Of a DNA stretch of 64,000 nucleotides, positions 47,744 to 57,350 are shown piece by piece. Made by a program: the position numbers and the translations under genes. Every line of letters begins with the position of its first letter. The first letter of the stretch is position 1. Under the pieces are notes generated by a model. That model was not told the origin of the DNA and ran no database searches. It was given only the letters and a program-made list of their open reading frames with translations. The stretch is from positions 154,213 to 218,212 of the forward strand of contig JAUJOO010000001.1 in the NCBI GenBank assembly GCA_030447585.1, written 5' to 3'. Source of the DNA: Nocardioidaceae bacterium. Its GTDB lineage: Bacteria; Actinomycetota; Actinomycetes; Propionibacteriales; Nocardioidaceae.

Positions 47744-48322
47744 ATGTCGACGTCTTCCGGAGGGCTCCCGGCCGATGCCTCAGTCGCCACCGGTGAGAGG
47801 GGGGGCCTGGCCGCGGAGATATATGCCGTCGCCCACCTGACCGGAGACTTCCGGCTCAGGTCGGGGGCCGCCGCCACGGAGTATTTCGACAAGTACCAGT
47901 TCGAGTCGAGCCCAGCCCTTCTGAAGAAGGTTGCCGCCGCCATGGTCGACCTCATACCCCGTGATACCGAGGTCCTTGCAGGGCTGGAACTGGGCGGGGT
48001 GCCGGTGGCCACAGCACTGTCTCTGCGGACGGGTCTGCCGCTGGCGTTCGTCCGCAAGAAGGCAAAGACCTACGGCACCTGCCGCATCGCCGAGGGCGTC
48101 GACGTCGACGGACGTCGCGTGACGGTGGTGGAAGACGTCGTCACCTCCGGTGGGCAGATCGTCTTGTCGGTCCAGGACCTGCGCCAAGCGGGAGCTCAGG
48201 TGAAGCATGCGCTGTGTGTCATCGACCGAGAGGCCGGCGGTATCGACGCCCTTGCGCAGGTAGGCATCTCGTTGCGGCCGCTGTTCCGTGCCGATGACCT
48301 GCGCTCAGCGGTCGGCGCCTGA
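47744..48322 (+). CDS. pyrE: Orotate phosphoribosyltransferase-like
   Basis: AVAHLTGDFRLRSGAAATEYFDKYQFESSPALLKKVAAAMVDLIP...RKKAKTYGTCRIAEGVDVDGRRVTVVEDVVTSGGQI. Confidence 0.85.
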   Translation: MSTSSGGLPADASVATGERGGLAAEIYAVAHLTGDFRLRSGAAATEYFDKYQFESSPALLKKVAAAMVDLIPRDTEVLAGLELGGVPVATALSLRTGLPLAFVRKKAKTYGTCRIAEGVDVDGRRVTVVEDVVTSGGQIVLSVQDLRQAGAQVKHALCVIDREAGGIDALAQVGISLRPLFRADDLRSAVGA

Positions 48323-48339
48323 GGGCGTTTCGTCACGTG

Positions 48340-49059
48340 GGTCACCTATGTCGACGTACAGGCCGAGCGGTCGACGCTGCCCGACGAGACAACGGTGGTG
48401 TCGGCGTACGGGCCCGAGCCGGGCGTGCCCCACGAGAGGCGAAGCTGCCCAGGATCATCCAGGTACTGTCCGAAAGCTGGGGGCCCTACCCCGCTCCGCA
48501 GGCCGGCGGGATCTTTGTGAACGGCGAGGTGCCATTCTCGCTCGAGACCTTCACCCGGCCCATCTACACCGAGGGCGCTGACGTTCCCACGATCGTGCAC
48601 GAGAACGGCCACCAATGGTGGGGCGAGAACGTCTCAATCAAACGCTGGCGAGACATCTGTCTCACCGAGTGCTTCGCGTCGTACTCGGTGTGGCTGTGGG
48701 ACGAGTCTCGTCGGGCCGACCTAGACGACCGGTATCGGTCCGGCGTCGACCCTGACGGCGAGGACTTCTTCAATGCACCTCTGTACGACATGGGGCCGGG
48801 CAACGAGTTCGAGTTCGAAGGTGTCTATCTCAAGGGCACCTACTTCCTGCACGCGCTTCGCGCCAAGCTCGGCGACGATGCCTTCTTCTCTGCCATGCGC
48901 CAGATCCAGCGCGAGTACGCCGGCGGCAACATGTCAATGTTGGAGCTGCGAGAAGGGCTCGAGGCAAAGACCGGCACGGATCTCACCAGCTTCTGGCAAG
49001 AGTGGGTGCTCGACACGGGTCGCCCGTCGGACGCCAACCTCTTCCCGGGCGACCTCTGA
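48340..49059 (+). pseudogene. Truncated M1-family metallopeptidase (C-terminal part, 5' end missing and frameshifted)
   Basis: ESWGPYPAPQAGGIFVNGEVPFSLETFTRPIYTEGADVPTIVHENGHQWWGENVSIKRWRDICLTECFASYS (HExxH-like HENGH); upstream VTYVDVQAERSTLPDETTVVSAYGPEPG in another frame. Confidence 0.75.
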
Positions 49060-49086
49060 CGGCATGCGTTGGCCTGGGGCCGGTGT

Positions 49087-49118
49087 CGCGCGTCAAGGCG
49101 CGCACTTCTTGACGCGCG
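49087..49118. promoter_or_regulatory. Perfect 11-bp inverted repeat upstream of sigma factor (operator or terminator)
   Basis: CGCGCGTCAAG-gcgcgcactt-CTTGACGCGCG. Confidence 0.55.
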
Positions 49119-49168
49119 CGGTTGGGTACGGTGCTGGGAAGTGGCTCGGACAGGTCAGGAGTGAGCCG

Positions 49169-50170
49169 ATGACAACCACATCCACAGTTCTCGACCCCGA
49201 GTCTGAGCTGCTGGCATACCGTCGTGAGCTGCTGGGCTTTTGCTACCGGATGCTTGGATCGGCATTCGACGCCGACGACGCCGTGCAGGAGTCGATGACT
49301 CGCGCCTGGCGCAGCCTCGAGCACTTCGAGGGGCGTGCTGCCCTGCGATCCTGGCTCTACCGCATCGCGACGAACGTCTGCCTGGACATGCTGAGCAGCC
49401 GTAGTCGGCGCGCGCGTCCCATGGATCTCTCGTCTTCGGCGTGGGAGCCGGTGGAGGCGTCGTTGTCGGCGCGCAGACCGGAGAACACCTGGCTGGAGCC
49501 CATCCTCGACACCCAGGTGCTCGGGTCGCCGAGCGACCCAGCCGACGTGACAGTGGGTCGGGAGTCGGTGCGGCTCGCCTTCGTCGCAGCACTGCAGCAC
49601 TTGCCACCGCGTCAGCGCGCGGTGTTGATCCTTCGCGACGTCCTGCGGTGGAAGGCCGAGGAGGTCGCGGAGCTACTCGAGTCGTCCGTCGCCTCGGTCA
49701 ACAGCGCACTCCAGCGCGCGCGGGCGACGGTCGAGTCGCGAGGGGTGAGCGAGGGGCAGAGATATGACCCACTCGACGCCGAGCAGCAGGAGCTCCTCGC
49801 CCAGTACGTCGAGGCCTTCGAGAGCTACAACATCGACCGGTTCGTTGAGCTGTTACGCGAAGATGCCACCCAGAACATGCCGCCGTACGAGATGTGGCTG
49901 CAAGGACGGCGCGACATCGGCGCCTGGATGCTCGGTCCAGGGCAGCATTGCATCGGTTCGCGGTTGCTGCCGGTCGTCGCGAACGGTGCGCCCGCCTTCG
50001 CCCAGTACCGCGCCAGCGGTCCAGGCGGTGAACACCAACCGTGGGCACTGCATGTGCTCGAGGTGTCGGGCGGCCAGGTCGCCGCCATCACGTCGTTCCT
50101 CGACACTCGGTTGTTCCCCCTGCTCGGGCTTCCGGCGCACGGCGAAGGAGACATTGGTGCGGCTCGCTGA
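49169..50170 (+). CDS. ECF-like sigma-70 factor with C-terminal SnoaL-like domain
   Basis: LLGFCYRMLGSAFDADDAVQESMTRAWRSLEHFEGRAALRSWLYRIATNVCLDMLSSRSRR...LPPRQRAVLILRDVLRWKAEEVAELLESSVASVNSALQRAR. Confidence 0.9.
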   Translation: MTTTSTVLDPESELLAYRRELLGFCYRMLGSAFDADDAVQESMTRAWRSLEHFEGRAALRSWLYRIATNVCLDMLSSRSRRARPMDLSSSAWEPVEASLSARRPENTWLEPILDTQVLGSPSDPADVTVGRESVRLAFVAALQHLPPRQRAVLILRDVLRWKAEEVAELLESSVASVNSALQRARATVESRGVSEGQRYDPLDAEQQELLAQYVEAFESYNIDRFVELLREDATQNMPPYEMWLQGRRDIGAWMLGPGQHCIGSRLLPVVANGAPAFAQYRASGPGGEHQPWALHVLEVSGGQVAAITSFLDTRLFPLLGLPAHGEGDIGAAR

Positions 50171-50654
50171 GTTCAACGCGCTTGGCGGGGACGAGGCGCG
50201 CGCCGCGATAGCCGCGTGCCTCGGCGTACGACGCTGGGCCGACGAGGTAGTGACCGCTCGTCCCTACGACGACCTGGCCGACCTGCTTGAAAAGGCACGT
50301 GCCAGCGCGGAGAACCTCGACGATCAGGAGCTGGCCGCTGCGCTGAGCAGCCATCCCAGAATCGGTGATCCCCAGGCACCAACGGGCGGCGAGTCCGCGA
50401 TGTCTGCAGCGGAGCAGTCCGGCGTAGACAACTTGGACACTGAAGCAGCAGACCGCATCCGCAGCGGAAACCGGGCCTACGAGAACCGGTTCGACCGCGT
50501 CTTCTTGATCCGCGCCTCGGGTCGGTCCGGCGAGGAGATCGCAGCGGAGCTGGAGCGAAGGCTCGACAACGACGACGAGACCGAGCGCCGCGAGACGGTG
50601 TCCGAGCTCCGGCAAATCGCGCTGCTGCGTCTCGAACAGGTGGTGACTGCATGA
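50157..50654 (+). CDS. uraD: 2-oxo-4-hydroxy-4-carboxy-5-ureidoimidazoline decarboxylase
   Basis: FNALGGDEARAAIAACLGVRRWADEVVTARPY...LSSHPRIGDPQ...NRAYENRFDRVFLIRASGRSGEEIAAELERRLDND. Confidence 0.92.
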   Translation: MRLAEFNALGGDEARAAIAACLGVRRWADEVVTARPYDDLADLLEKARASAENLDDQELAAALSSHPRIGDPQAPTGGESAMSAAEQSGVDNLDTEAADRIRSGNRAYENRFDRVFLIRASGRSGEEIAAELERRLDNDDETERRETVSELRQIALLRLEQVVTA

Positions 50655-50980
50655 GCCAGGTCACGACGCACGTCCTCGACACCGCACGCGGTTGCCCCGC
50701 CGCCGGTGTGGTCGTCGTTTTGGAGCAGGCGGTCGGCGACCCACCGATCCTCGCCACGGCGACAACCGACGAGATGGGTCGCGTCTTCGACCTGGGAGCG
50801 GACCGGTTGGAGCCCGGCGTCTACCGGCTGAGGTTCAACACGGGCGGCTACTTCGCAGACCAGGCCATGCCTGGCTTCTTTCCTGAGGTCCTGGTCAGCA
50901 TCGAGGTCGGCAGCGCGGACCACTACCACGTGCCGCTTCTGCTGAGCCCCTTCGGCTACTCGACGTACCGGGGCAGCTGA
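50651..50980 (+). CDS. uraH: 5-hydroxyisourate hydrolase
   Basis: VTTHVLDTARGCPAAGVVVVLEQ...YRLRFNTGGYFADQAMPGFFPEVLVSIEVGSADHYHVPLLLSPFGYSTYRGS. Confidence 0.95.
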   Translation: MSQVTTHVLDTARGCPAAGVVVVLEQAVGDPPILATATTDEMGRVFDLGADRLEPGVYRLRFNTGGYFADQAMPGFFPEVLVSIEVGSADHYHVPLLLSPFGYSTYRGS

Positions 50981-51019
50981 GCGTGGCGACGCTGACCGGC
51001 AGCTCCGGCGGGACCTGAC

Positions 51020-51925
51020 ATGGGGATCGTGCTCGGCCATCACCAGTACGGCAAGGCCGAGAACCGGGTCGTGCGCATCTACCGCGACACGCCGCGCCAC
51101 GAGATTCACGACCTCAACGTTTCAACGGCGCTGCGCGGCGACTTCGCGGGCGCCCACATCGACGGCGACCAGGCGCAGGTGCTTCCGACCGACACCCAGA
51201 AGAACACCGTCTTCGCATTCGCCAAGGCGCACGGCGTCGACCAGATCGAGGACTTCGGCTTGGCGCTGGGCCGCCACTTCGTCGACGACGTCGAACCGGT
51301 CACGGGGTCCCGCATCGAGATCGAGGAGTACTCGTGGGACCGCATCCCGGTCGATGATGTCGGTCATGACCACAGCTTCGTGCGTCGGGGCCACGACGTG
51401 CGCACGACTGCCGTGACGGTCGACGGTGAGGGGTCCGACCAGCAGACATGGGTCGTCTCGGGTCTGCGTGACCTCGTGGTGCTCAAGTCGACCGGCTCCG
51501 AGTTCGCCGGCTTCCTTCGAGACGAGTTCACGACGCTCGCAGAGACGCACGACCGCGTGATGTCCACGTCGCTGGCGGTGCGCTGGCGGTACAGCAGCAG
51601 CGAGGTCGACTGGCGTACGGCGTACGACACCATCCGGGCAACCCTGCTCGAGAAGTACGCCACGGTCCACAGCCTGGCCCTGCAGCAGTCCCTGTACGAG
51701 ATGGGCGAGGCGGTGCTGGAGCGACGCGCCGAGGTCGCCGAGATCAGGCTCTCCGCACCGAACATCCACCACTTCGTGGTCGACCTGGCGCCGTTCGGGA
51801 TGCAGAACGACGGCGAGGTCCTCTACGCCGCCGACCGGCCCTACGGACTCATCCAGGTGGCGGTCCAGCGCGACGACGCGCCCGCCCCCGGCCGGGCCTG
51901 GGACACCGTTCCCGGCTTCTGCTGA
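51020..51925 (+). CDS. Urate oxidase (uricase)
   Basis: LGHHQYGKAENRVVRIYRDTPRHEIHDLNVSTALRGDFAGAHIDGDQAQVLPTDTQKNTVFAFAKAHGVDQIEDFGLALGRHFVD. Confidence 0.95.
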   Translation: MGIVLGHHQYGKAENRVVRIYRDTPRHEIHDLNVSTALRGDFAGAHIDGDQAQVLPTDTQKNTVFAFAKAHGVDQIEDFGLALGRHFVDDVEPVTGSRIEIEEYSWDRIPVDDVGHDHSFVRRGHDVRTTAVTVDGEGSDQQTWVVSGLRDLVVLKSTGSEFAGFLRDEFTTLAETHDRVMSTSLAVRWRYSSSEVDWRTAYDTIRATLLEKYATVHSLALQQSLYEMGEAVLERRAEVAEIRLSAPNIHHFVVDLAPFGMQNDGEVLYAADRPYGLIQVAVQRDDAPAPGRAWDTVPGFC

Positions 51926-51985
51926 CAGGGTGGACGAGTGTCGCGACGAGGACGACCATGAAGCCAAGGCGCGGAAGGGGTGACG

Positions 51986-52858
51986 ATGGAGTTCCTGGCT
52001 GCCACGACGCTGTCTGATGCACTGGCGGCAAAGCGGGAGCAGCCCGAGGCCGTGCCGCTCATGGGGGGCACGGACGTGATGGTCGAGCTGAACTTCGACC
52101 GTCGCCGCCCGCCCGCGCTGCTGGATCTGACCGGCGTCCGCGAGCTGGACGAGTGGTCGATGGACGGCGACGTCGTGCGGCTGGGAGCCGGCGTCACCTA
52201 CACCCGCGTGATCGAAGAGCTGGGTCAAGCTCTGCCAGGGCTCGCCATGGCTTCGCGCACGGTCGGGTCACCGCAGATCCGCAACCGCGGCACGGTCGGA
52301 GGCAACCTCGGCGCGGCCTCCCCTGCCGGTGACTCCCACCCGCCGCTGCTCGCTGCCGGGGCCAAGATCGAGCTAGCGAGCGTCACCGGCACCCGCACCG
52401 TCTCGATCGACGACTTCTACACCGGCGTCAAGTCGCACGCAGGTCGCCCCGACGAGCTGATCACGGCCGTCTTGGTCAGGTCCGCGCGTGGGCCACAACA
52501 GTTCAGCAAGATAGGGACCAGGAACGCCATGGTGATCGCGGTCTCTTCTTTCGGGCTCGCCCTGCACCCCGACGTGAAGCGGGTCCGGACCGGCATCGGC
52601 TCAGCCGCTCCGACGCCACGGCGGGCCGTCGAGGCAGAGTCCTTCCTGTCGTCGGCTCTCGAGGAGCACGACCTGTGGGAGACTCGCGCCGCACTCGCCG
52701 ACAGTCTCGTGCGCGAGTTCGGAGAGCGGGTGAAGGCGGCAGCCAGACCGATCGACGACGTCCGCGGCACGGCGGCGTACCGGCTGCACTCGCTTGCGGT
52801 GATGGCCCGCCGTACCCTCGGGTGGGCCTGGGCCGACTATGCAGGAGGAACTGCCTGA
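51986..52858 (+). CDS. Xanthine dehydrogenase FAD-binding subunit
   Basis: MEFLAATTLSDALAAKREQPEAVPLMGGTDVMVELNFDRRRPPALLDLTGVREL...SRTVGSPQIRNRGTVGGNLGAASPAGD. Confidence 0.92.
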   Translation: MEFLAATTLSDALAAKREQPEAVPLMGGTDVMVELNFDRRRPPALLDLTGVRELDEWSMDGDVVRLGAGVTYTRVIEELGQALPGLAMASRTVGSPQIRNRGTVGGNLGAASPAGDSHPPLLAAGAKIELASVTGTRTVSIDDFYTGVKSHAGRPDELITAVLVRSARGPQQFSKIGTRNAMVIAVSSFGLALHPDVKRVRTGIGSAAPTPRRAVEAESFLSSALEEHDLWETRAALADSLVREFGERVKAAARPIDDVRGTAAYRLHSLAVMARRTLGWAWADYAGGTA

Positions 52859-53358
52859 TGCGTGTCACCACCACGGTCAACGGCGAGCGGTACGACGTCG
52901 ACGACGTGTGGGAGGGCGAGAGCCTTCTCTACATGCTGCGTGAGCGGATGGGTTTACCGGGGTCCAAGAACGCTTGTGAGCAAGGCGAGTGCGGCTCGTG
53001 CACCGTCTATCTCGACGGACTTCCGGTGTGCGCTTGTCTGGTTGCCGCCGGACAGGCCGGTGGGCGCCAGGTCACCACGGTGGAGGGCCTCGGCAGTGCT
53101 GAGGACCTGCACCCTGTCCAGCAGGCGTTCATAGCGGCAGGAGCGGTCCAGTGTGGTTTCTGTACGCCCGGGCTGATCGTCCAGACCCACGACCTCCTGC
53201 GGCGCGACCCGCACCCCGACGACGCCGAGATCAGGGAGGCGCTCGCGGGTAACCTCTGCCGGTGCACGGGCTACGAGAAGATCCTCGACGCGGTACGCCT
53301 CGCCGCCGAGACCATGAGCGCCGCTCCGGTTGACGACCCCTCCGGGGCAGCGTCGTGA
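52858..53358 (+). CDS. Xanthine dehydrogenase 2Fe-2S subunit
   Basis: CEQGECGSCTVYLDGLPVCAC...QCGFCTPGLIVQ...LAGNLCRCTGYEKI. Confidence 0.95.
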   Translation: MRVTTTVNGERYDVDDVWEGESLLYMLRERMGLPGSKNACEQGECGSCTVYLDGLPVCACLVAAGQAGGRQVTTVEGLGSAEDLHPVQQAFIAAGAVQCGFCTPGLIVQTHDLLRRDPHPDDAEIREALAGNLCRCTGYEKILDAVRLAAETMSAAPVDDPSGAAS

Positions 53359-54719
53359 CGCTGGTGCTGGACGGCTGCTCGGTCGTCACGATGGACCCGG
53401 CGCGCAGCGAGCACACACCGGGCCATGTCGTCGTCGAAGGCGCCCGGATCGCCTCGGTCGGCCCTGGGGCGGCGCCGCGGGGGCTTCCCGATGCAGCCTA
53501 CGTTGACGCGCGCGGCTGCCTTGCCACCCCGGGCCTGGTCAACACCCACCATCATCTGTACCAGTGGCTCACGCGAGGGTTCGCTGTCGACTCTCGGCTG
53601 TTCGACTGGCTGACGGCGCTCTACCCCATCTGGGCTTGCCTGGATGACGAAACCGTGCACACCGCCGCGCTGGGAGGACTGAGCTGGATCGCCCGGACCG
53701 GCTGCACCACGTCGATGGACCACCACTACGTCTTCCCAGCCGGAGGTGGCGACCTGCTCGCCGCTGAGATTCAGGCGGCCGAGACCGTGGGCCTAAGGTT
53801 CCTGCCGACCCGCGGCTCCATGGACCTCGGCCGAAGCAGGGGCGGGCTTCCACCCGACGACGTCGTCGAGACCCTCGACCAGATCCTCGAGGCAACGGCG
53901 AGCGCGATCGACGAGCACCACGACGCCGGTCCGGACTCGATGCTGCGCGTCGGCGTCTCACCGTGCTCGCCGTTCTCCGTCACCGGCGAGCTGCTCAAGC
54001 AGGCGGCCGCGCTTGCCCGTGACAAGGGAGTGCGGCTCCACACCCACCTCGCCGAGACCCTGGACGAGGAGGCCTTCTGCCGGGAGCGCTTCGGCTGCTC
54101 GCCGGTGGAGTACGTCGAGTCGCTCGGCTGGCTCGGTGCCGACGTCTGGTTCGCTCACGGCATCCACTTCGACGATGTCGCGCTGGCCACGCTTGGTGAG
54201 ACCTCGACTGGTATCGGTCACTGTCCCTCTTCGAACGCCCGGCTCGGCGCGGGCGTCTGTCGCAGTCGTGACCTGCGAGATGCCGGTGTGCCTGTCGGGC
54301 TGGGGGTGGACGGCGCCGCCTCCAACGAGGCGTCGTCGCTGATCGAGGAGACTCGACATGCGGTGCTGTTCGCCCGCGCCATCGGCGGACCCGACGCCCT
54401 CACGGTCCGCGACGGGCTCGAGATGGCCACCCTGGGCGGCGCGAAGGTGCTCGGCTGGGACGACCACATCGGTTCTCTCGAGCCCGGCAAGCTGGCCGAC
54501 ATCGCGTTGTGGCGGCTCGACACCTTGGCGCACATCGACATCGTCGACCCCGTGGCCGCCCTGGTCCTCGGCACGCCGCCGCCGCTCGACCTGTTGCTGG
54601 TCCAGGGCGCAGCCGTCGTACGGCGCGGGGAGCTGGTCGGGGTGGACCAGATCGACGTCGCACAAGCCGTGCGCTCGGCACGTACGACGCTGTTGAGAAG
54701 AGCAGGGGTGATCTCGTGA
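53355..54719 (+). CDS. Amidohydrolase, probable 8-oxoguanine/guanine deaminase
   Basis: GLVNTHHHLYQWLTRGFAVDSRLFDWLTALYPIWACLDDETVHTAALGGLSWIARTGCTTSMDHHYVFP...THLAETLDEEAFC...FAHGIHFDD...VGLGVDGAASNEAS. Confidence 0.85.
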   Translation: MTLVLDGCSVVTMDPARSEHTPGHVVVEGARIASVGPGAAPRGLPDAAYVDARGCLATPGLVNTHHHLYQWLTRGFAVDSRLFDWLTALYPIWACLDDETVHTAALGGLSWIARTGCTTSMDHHYVFPAGGGDLLAAEIQAAETVGLRFLPTRGSMDLGRSRGGLPPDDVVETLDQILEATASAIDEHHDAGPDSMLRVGVSPCSPFSVTGELLKQAAALARDKGVRLHTHLAETLDEEAFCRERFGCSPVEYVESLGWLGADVWFAHGIHFDDVALATLGETSTGIGHCPSSNARLGAGVCRSRDLRDAGVPVGLGVDGAASNEASSLIEETRHAVLFARAIGGPDALTVRDGLEMATLGGAKVLGWDDHIGSLEPGKLADIALWRLDTLAHIDIVDPVAALVLGTPPPLDLLLVQGAAVVRRGELVGVDQIDVAQAVRSARTTLLRRAGVIS

Positions 54720-57271
54720 CATGCAGCGGCACCGCGTCGCGGGCGTGGTGGAGTTCGAGGTTCGGGGAAGTACGAGTGGCCCAGGACGCGTTGGGAGTTC
54801 CCCGAACCTCGCCCGGCCCGCCAGCAGCCCACTCTGCGACGGAGGCGCCGGTCGTGCCGCCCGCCACGCCGACGGAGGCACCGCCCGAGCCCGCCGCCCC
54901 GGCGGACGCACCTGATGCGACTCGCGGGGACGTGGCCGGCGGTGTCGGGCACAGCGCCGGGCGGCCCGACTCGACCTTGAAGGTGACGGGCGAGTTCGCC
55001 TATGGCAGCGACCTGTGGATGGACAACATGCTGTGGGGCGTCACGGTGCGCAGCCCGCACCCCTACGCGCGGATCCGCAGCATCGACATCGCCGAGGCCC
55101 TGGCCACGGCAGGCGTGTTCGCCGTGCTGACCCACGAGGACGTGCCGGGTGAGAAGACCTACGGCCTCGAGGTCGCCGACCAACCGGTGTTGGCGTTCGA
55201 CGTGGTGCGCTACCAGGGAGAACCGGTGGCCCTGGTCGCGGCCGACCATCCCGAGATCGCCCGCCAGGCGGCGAAGAAGGTGAGGGTCGACTACGAGGTG
55301 CTCGAGCCAGTCACCGACGCGCGTGCGGCGCTCGGGCACGCGACCCCTGACCTGCATGGTGACCAGGCCGGCCAGGTGACCGAGCTCAGCCGAGCGGCGC
55401 CGTACCTGCATCCCGAGGGCAACCTGGTCAGGCACCTGAAGATCCGGGTCGGTGACCCCGACCCGGTGGCAGACGTCGTGGTCGTCGGAGAGTACGACGT
55501 CGGCATGCAGGACCAGGCGTTCCTCGGACCGGAGGCGGGGCTCGCCGTGCCCGACGGTGTCGGCGGGGTCGACCTGTATGTCGCCACCCAGTGGTTGCAT
55601 GTCGACCAGCGCCAGATCTGTGCGGCACTGGGGCTGCGGGCGGAACAGGTACGGCTGTCGCTTGCCGGCGTCGGTGGTGCGTTCGGCGGCCGCGAGGACC
55701 TCTCGATGCACGTGCACGGGTGCCTGCTGGCGCTGCACACGGGCAAGCCGGTGAAGATGGTCTACAACCGCGAGGAGTCCTTCTTCGGCCATGTGCACCG
55801 TCATCCCGCGAAGATGCGCTACGAGCACGGCGCGGACCGAGACGGGCGGCTCGTCTACGTCAAGGCCGAGATCTATCTCGACGGCGGTGCCTATGCGTCG
55901 TCGACACCTGCTGTCGTCGGCAACGCGGGCACCATGGGCCTCGGCCCCTACGTCGTACCGAACATCCACGTCGACTGTTACGGCGCCTACACCAACAACC
56001 CGCCTTGCGGCGCGATGCGCGGCTTCGGGTCGGTGCAGACGGCGTTCGCCTACGAGGCGCAGATGGACAAGCTTGCTGCCCAGCTGGGCATGGACCCGGT
56101 GGAGTTGCGGGTCCGCAACGCGATGGCGGAGGGATCGCCCATTCCCACCGGACAGGTGATCGACAGCGCAGCCCCGGTCGCGGAGCTGTTGCAGCGGTTG
56201 CGGGCGATGCCGTTGCCATCCGATCTGGACGGCGCAGACCTTCGCCACCTGCCGGGCGGTGTCTCGAACACGACGCACGGTGAGGGCGTCCGCCGCGGGG
56301 TGGGGTACGCGGTGGCGTACAAGAACGTGGCCTTCTCCGAGGGGTTCGACGACTACTCGACGGCCAGGGTGCGCCTCGAGGCGGTGGCCGGGGCTCCGCA
56401 GGTCACGGTGCACACCGCCGCCGCGGAGGTCGGGCAGGGCCTGGTGACGGTCGAGCAGCAGATCTGCCGTACCGAGCTGGGTGTCGACACGGTGGTGGTC
56501 CATCCCAAGGACACCCAGGTCGGCTCCGGCGGGTCGACGTCGGCGTCGCGGCAGACGTACGTCACCGGAGGCGCGGTGAGGGCGGCCTGTCACCGCGTGC
56601 GGGACCGCGTCTTCGCGCTGGCCGCGGCCTATCTCGGGGAGACGCTGGACGACCTGCGGCTCGAGGGCGGCAACATCGTCTCGCAGACGCGAGGGGCGGT
56701 GGGCTCGGTCGCCGACGTGCTCGGGACCGAGGTGGTGGAGGAGACCACACAGTGGCGCCACCGCAGGACCGAGCCCATCGATCCCGAGACCGGACAGGGC
56801 TTCGCTCACGTGCAGTTCGCCTTCGCGGCCCACCGTGCCGTCGTCGACGTGGACGTCGAGCTCGGGCTCGTGAAAGTGGTCGAGCTCGCCTGCACCCAAG
56901 ACGTCGGAAAGGCGATCAACCCCGACGCTGTGGTGGGCCAGATCCAAGGTGGCAGTACGCAGGGCATGGGCCTCGCGCTCATGGAGGAGATCCAGATCAG
57001 CGAGGGCAAGATCCGCAACCCGTCGTTCACCGACTACCTGATCCCAACCATCCTCGACACGCCGCCGATGCCGATCGAGGTGCTGGAGTACGCGGACCCG
57101 CACGCGCCGTACGGGCTGCGCGGAGTCGGCGAGGCGCCGACGATCTCGTCAGGCCCCGCGGTGATGGCGGCGATCCGCGATGCCTGCGGCCTCGAGCTGA
57201 CCAAGGTCCCCGTCCGACCCGAGCACATCGTCGATGGTGGAGCTGATCGAGAGGTCAGCGGGACTGACTGA
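54716..57271 (+). CDS. Xanthine dehydrogenase molybdopterin-binding subunit (start uncertain: 54716 or 54776)
   Basis: [43 protein letters not shown]...[16 protein letters not shown]...[23 protein letters not shown]...[17 protein letters not shown] overlap at 54716. Confidence 0.93.
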   Translation: MTCSGTASRAWWSSRFGEVRVAQDALGVPRTSPGPPAAHSATEAPVVPPATPTEAPPEPAAPADAPDATRGDVAGGVGHSAGRPDSTLKVTGEFAYGSDLWMDNMLWGVTVRSPHPYARIRSIDIAEALATAGVFAVLTHEDVPGEKTYGLEVADQPVLAFDVVRYQGEPVALVAADHPEIARQAAKKVRVDYEVLEPVTDARAALGHATPDLHGDQAGQVTELSRAAPYLHPEGNLVRHLKIRVGDPDPVADVVVVGEYDVGMQDQAFLGPEAGLAVPDGVGGVDLYVATQWLHVDQRQICAALGLRAEQVRLSLAGVGGAFGGREDLSMHVHGCLLALHTGKPVKMVYNREESFFGHVHRHPAKMRYEHGADRDGRLVYVKAEIYLDGGAYASSTPAVVGNAGTMGLGPYVVPNIHVDCYGAYTNNPPCGAMRGFGSVQTAFAYEAQMDKLAAQLGMDPVELRVRNAMAEGSPIPTGQVIDSAAPVAELLQRLRAMPLPSDLDGADLRHLPGGVSNTTHGEGVRRGVGYAVAYKNVAFSEGFDDYSTARVRLEAVAGAPQVTVHTAAAEVGQGLVTVEQQICRTELGVDTVVVHPKDTQVGSGGSTSASRQTYVTGGAVRAACHRVRDRVFALAAAYLGETLDDLRLEGGNIVSQTRGAVGSVADVLGTEVVEETTQWRHRRTEPIDPETGQGFAHVQFAFAAHRAVVDVDVELGLVKVVELACTQDVGKAINPDAVVGQIQGGSTQGMGLALMEEIQISEGKIRNPSFTDYLIPTILDTPPMPIEVLEYADPHAPYGLRGVGEAPTISSGPAVMAAIRDACGLELTKVPVRPEHIVDGGADREVSGTD

Positions 57272-57350
57272 CCTGCCGCCTCCCGCGAGTCGCCCGAGGG
57301 TGAATGAATGGCAGGCTTGTCGAGACAACCGGGCCTTTCGTAGATGCGGT

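Noticed and set aside
54218-57103. 961-aa minus-strand ORF opposite the XDH molybdenum subunit
   Set aside because: High-GC shadow ORF: Arg/His/Leu/Val-rich sequence with no domain, antisense to a well-conserved coding gene.
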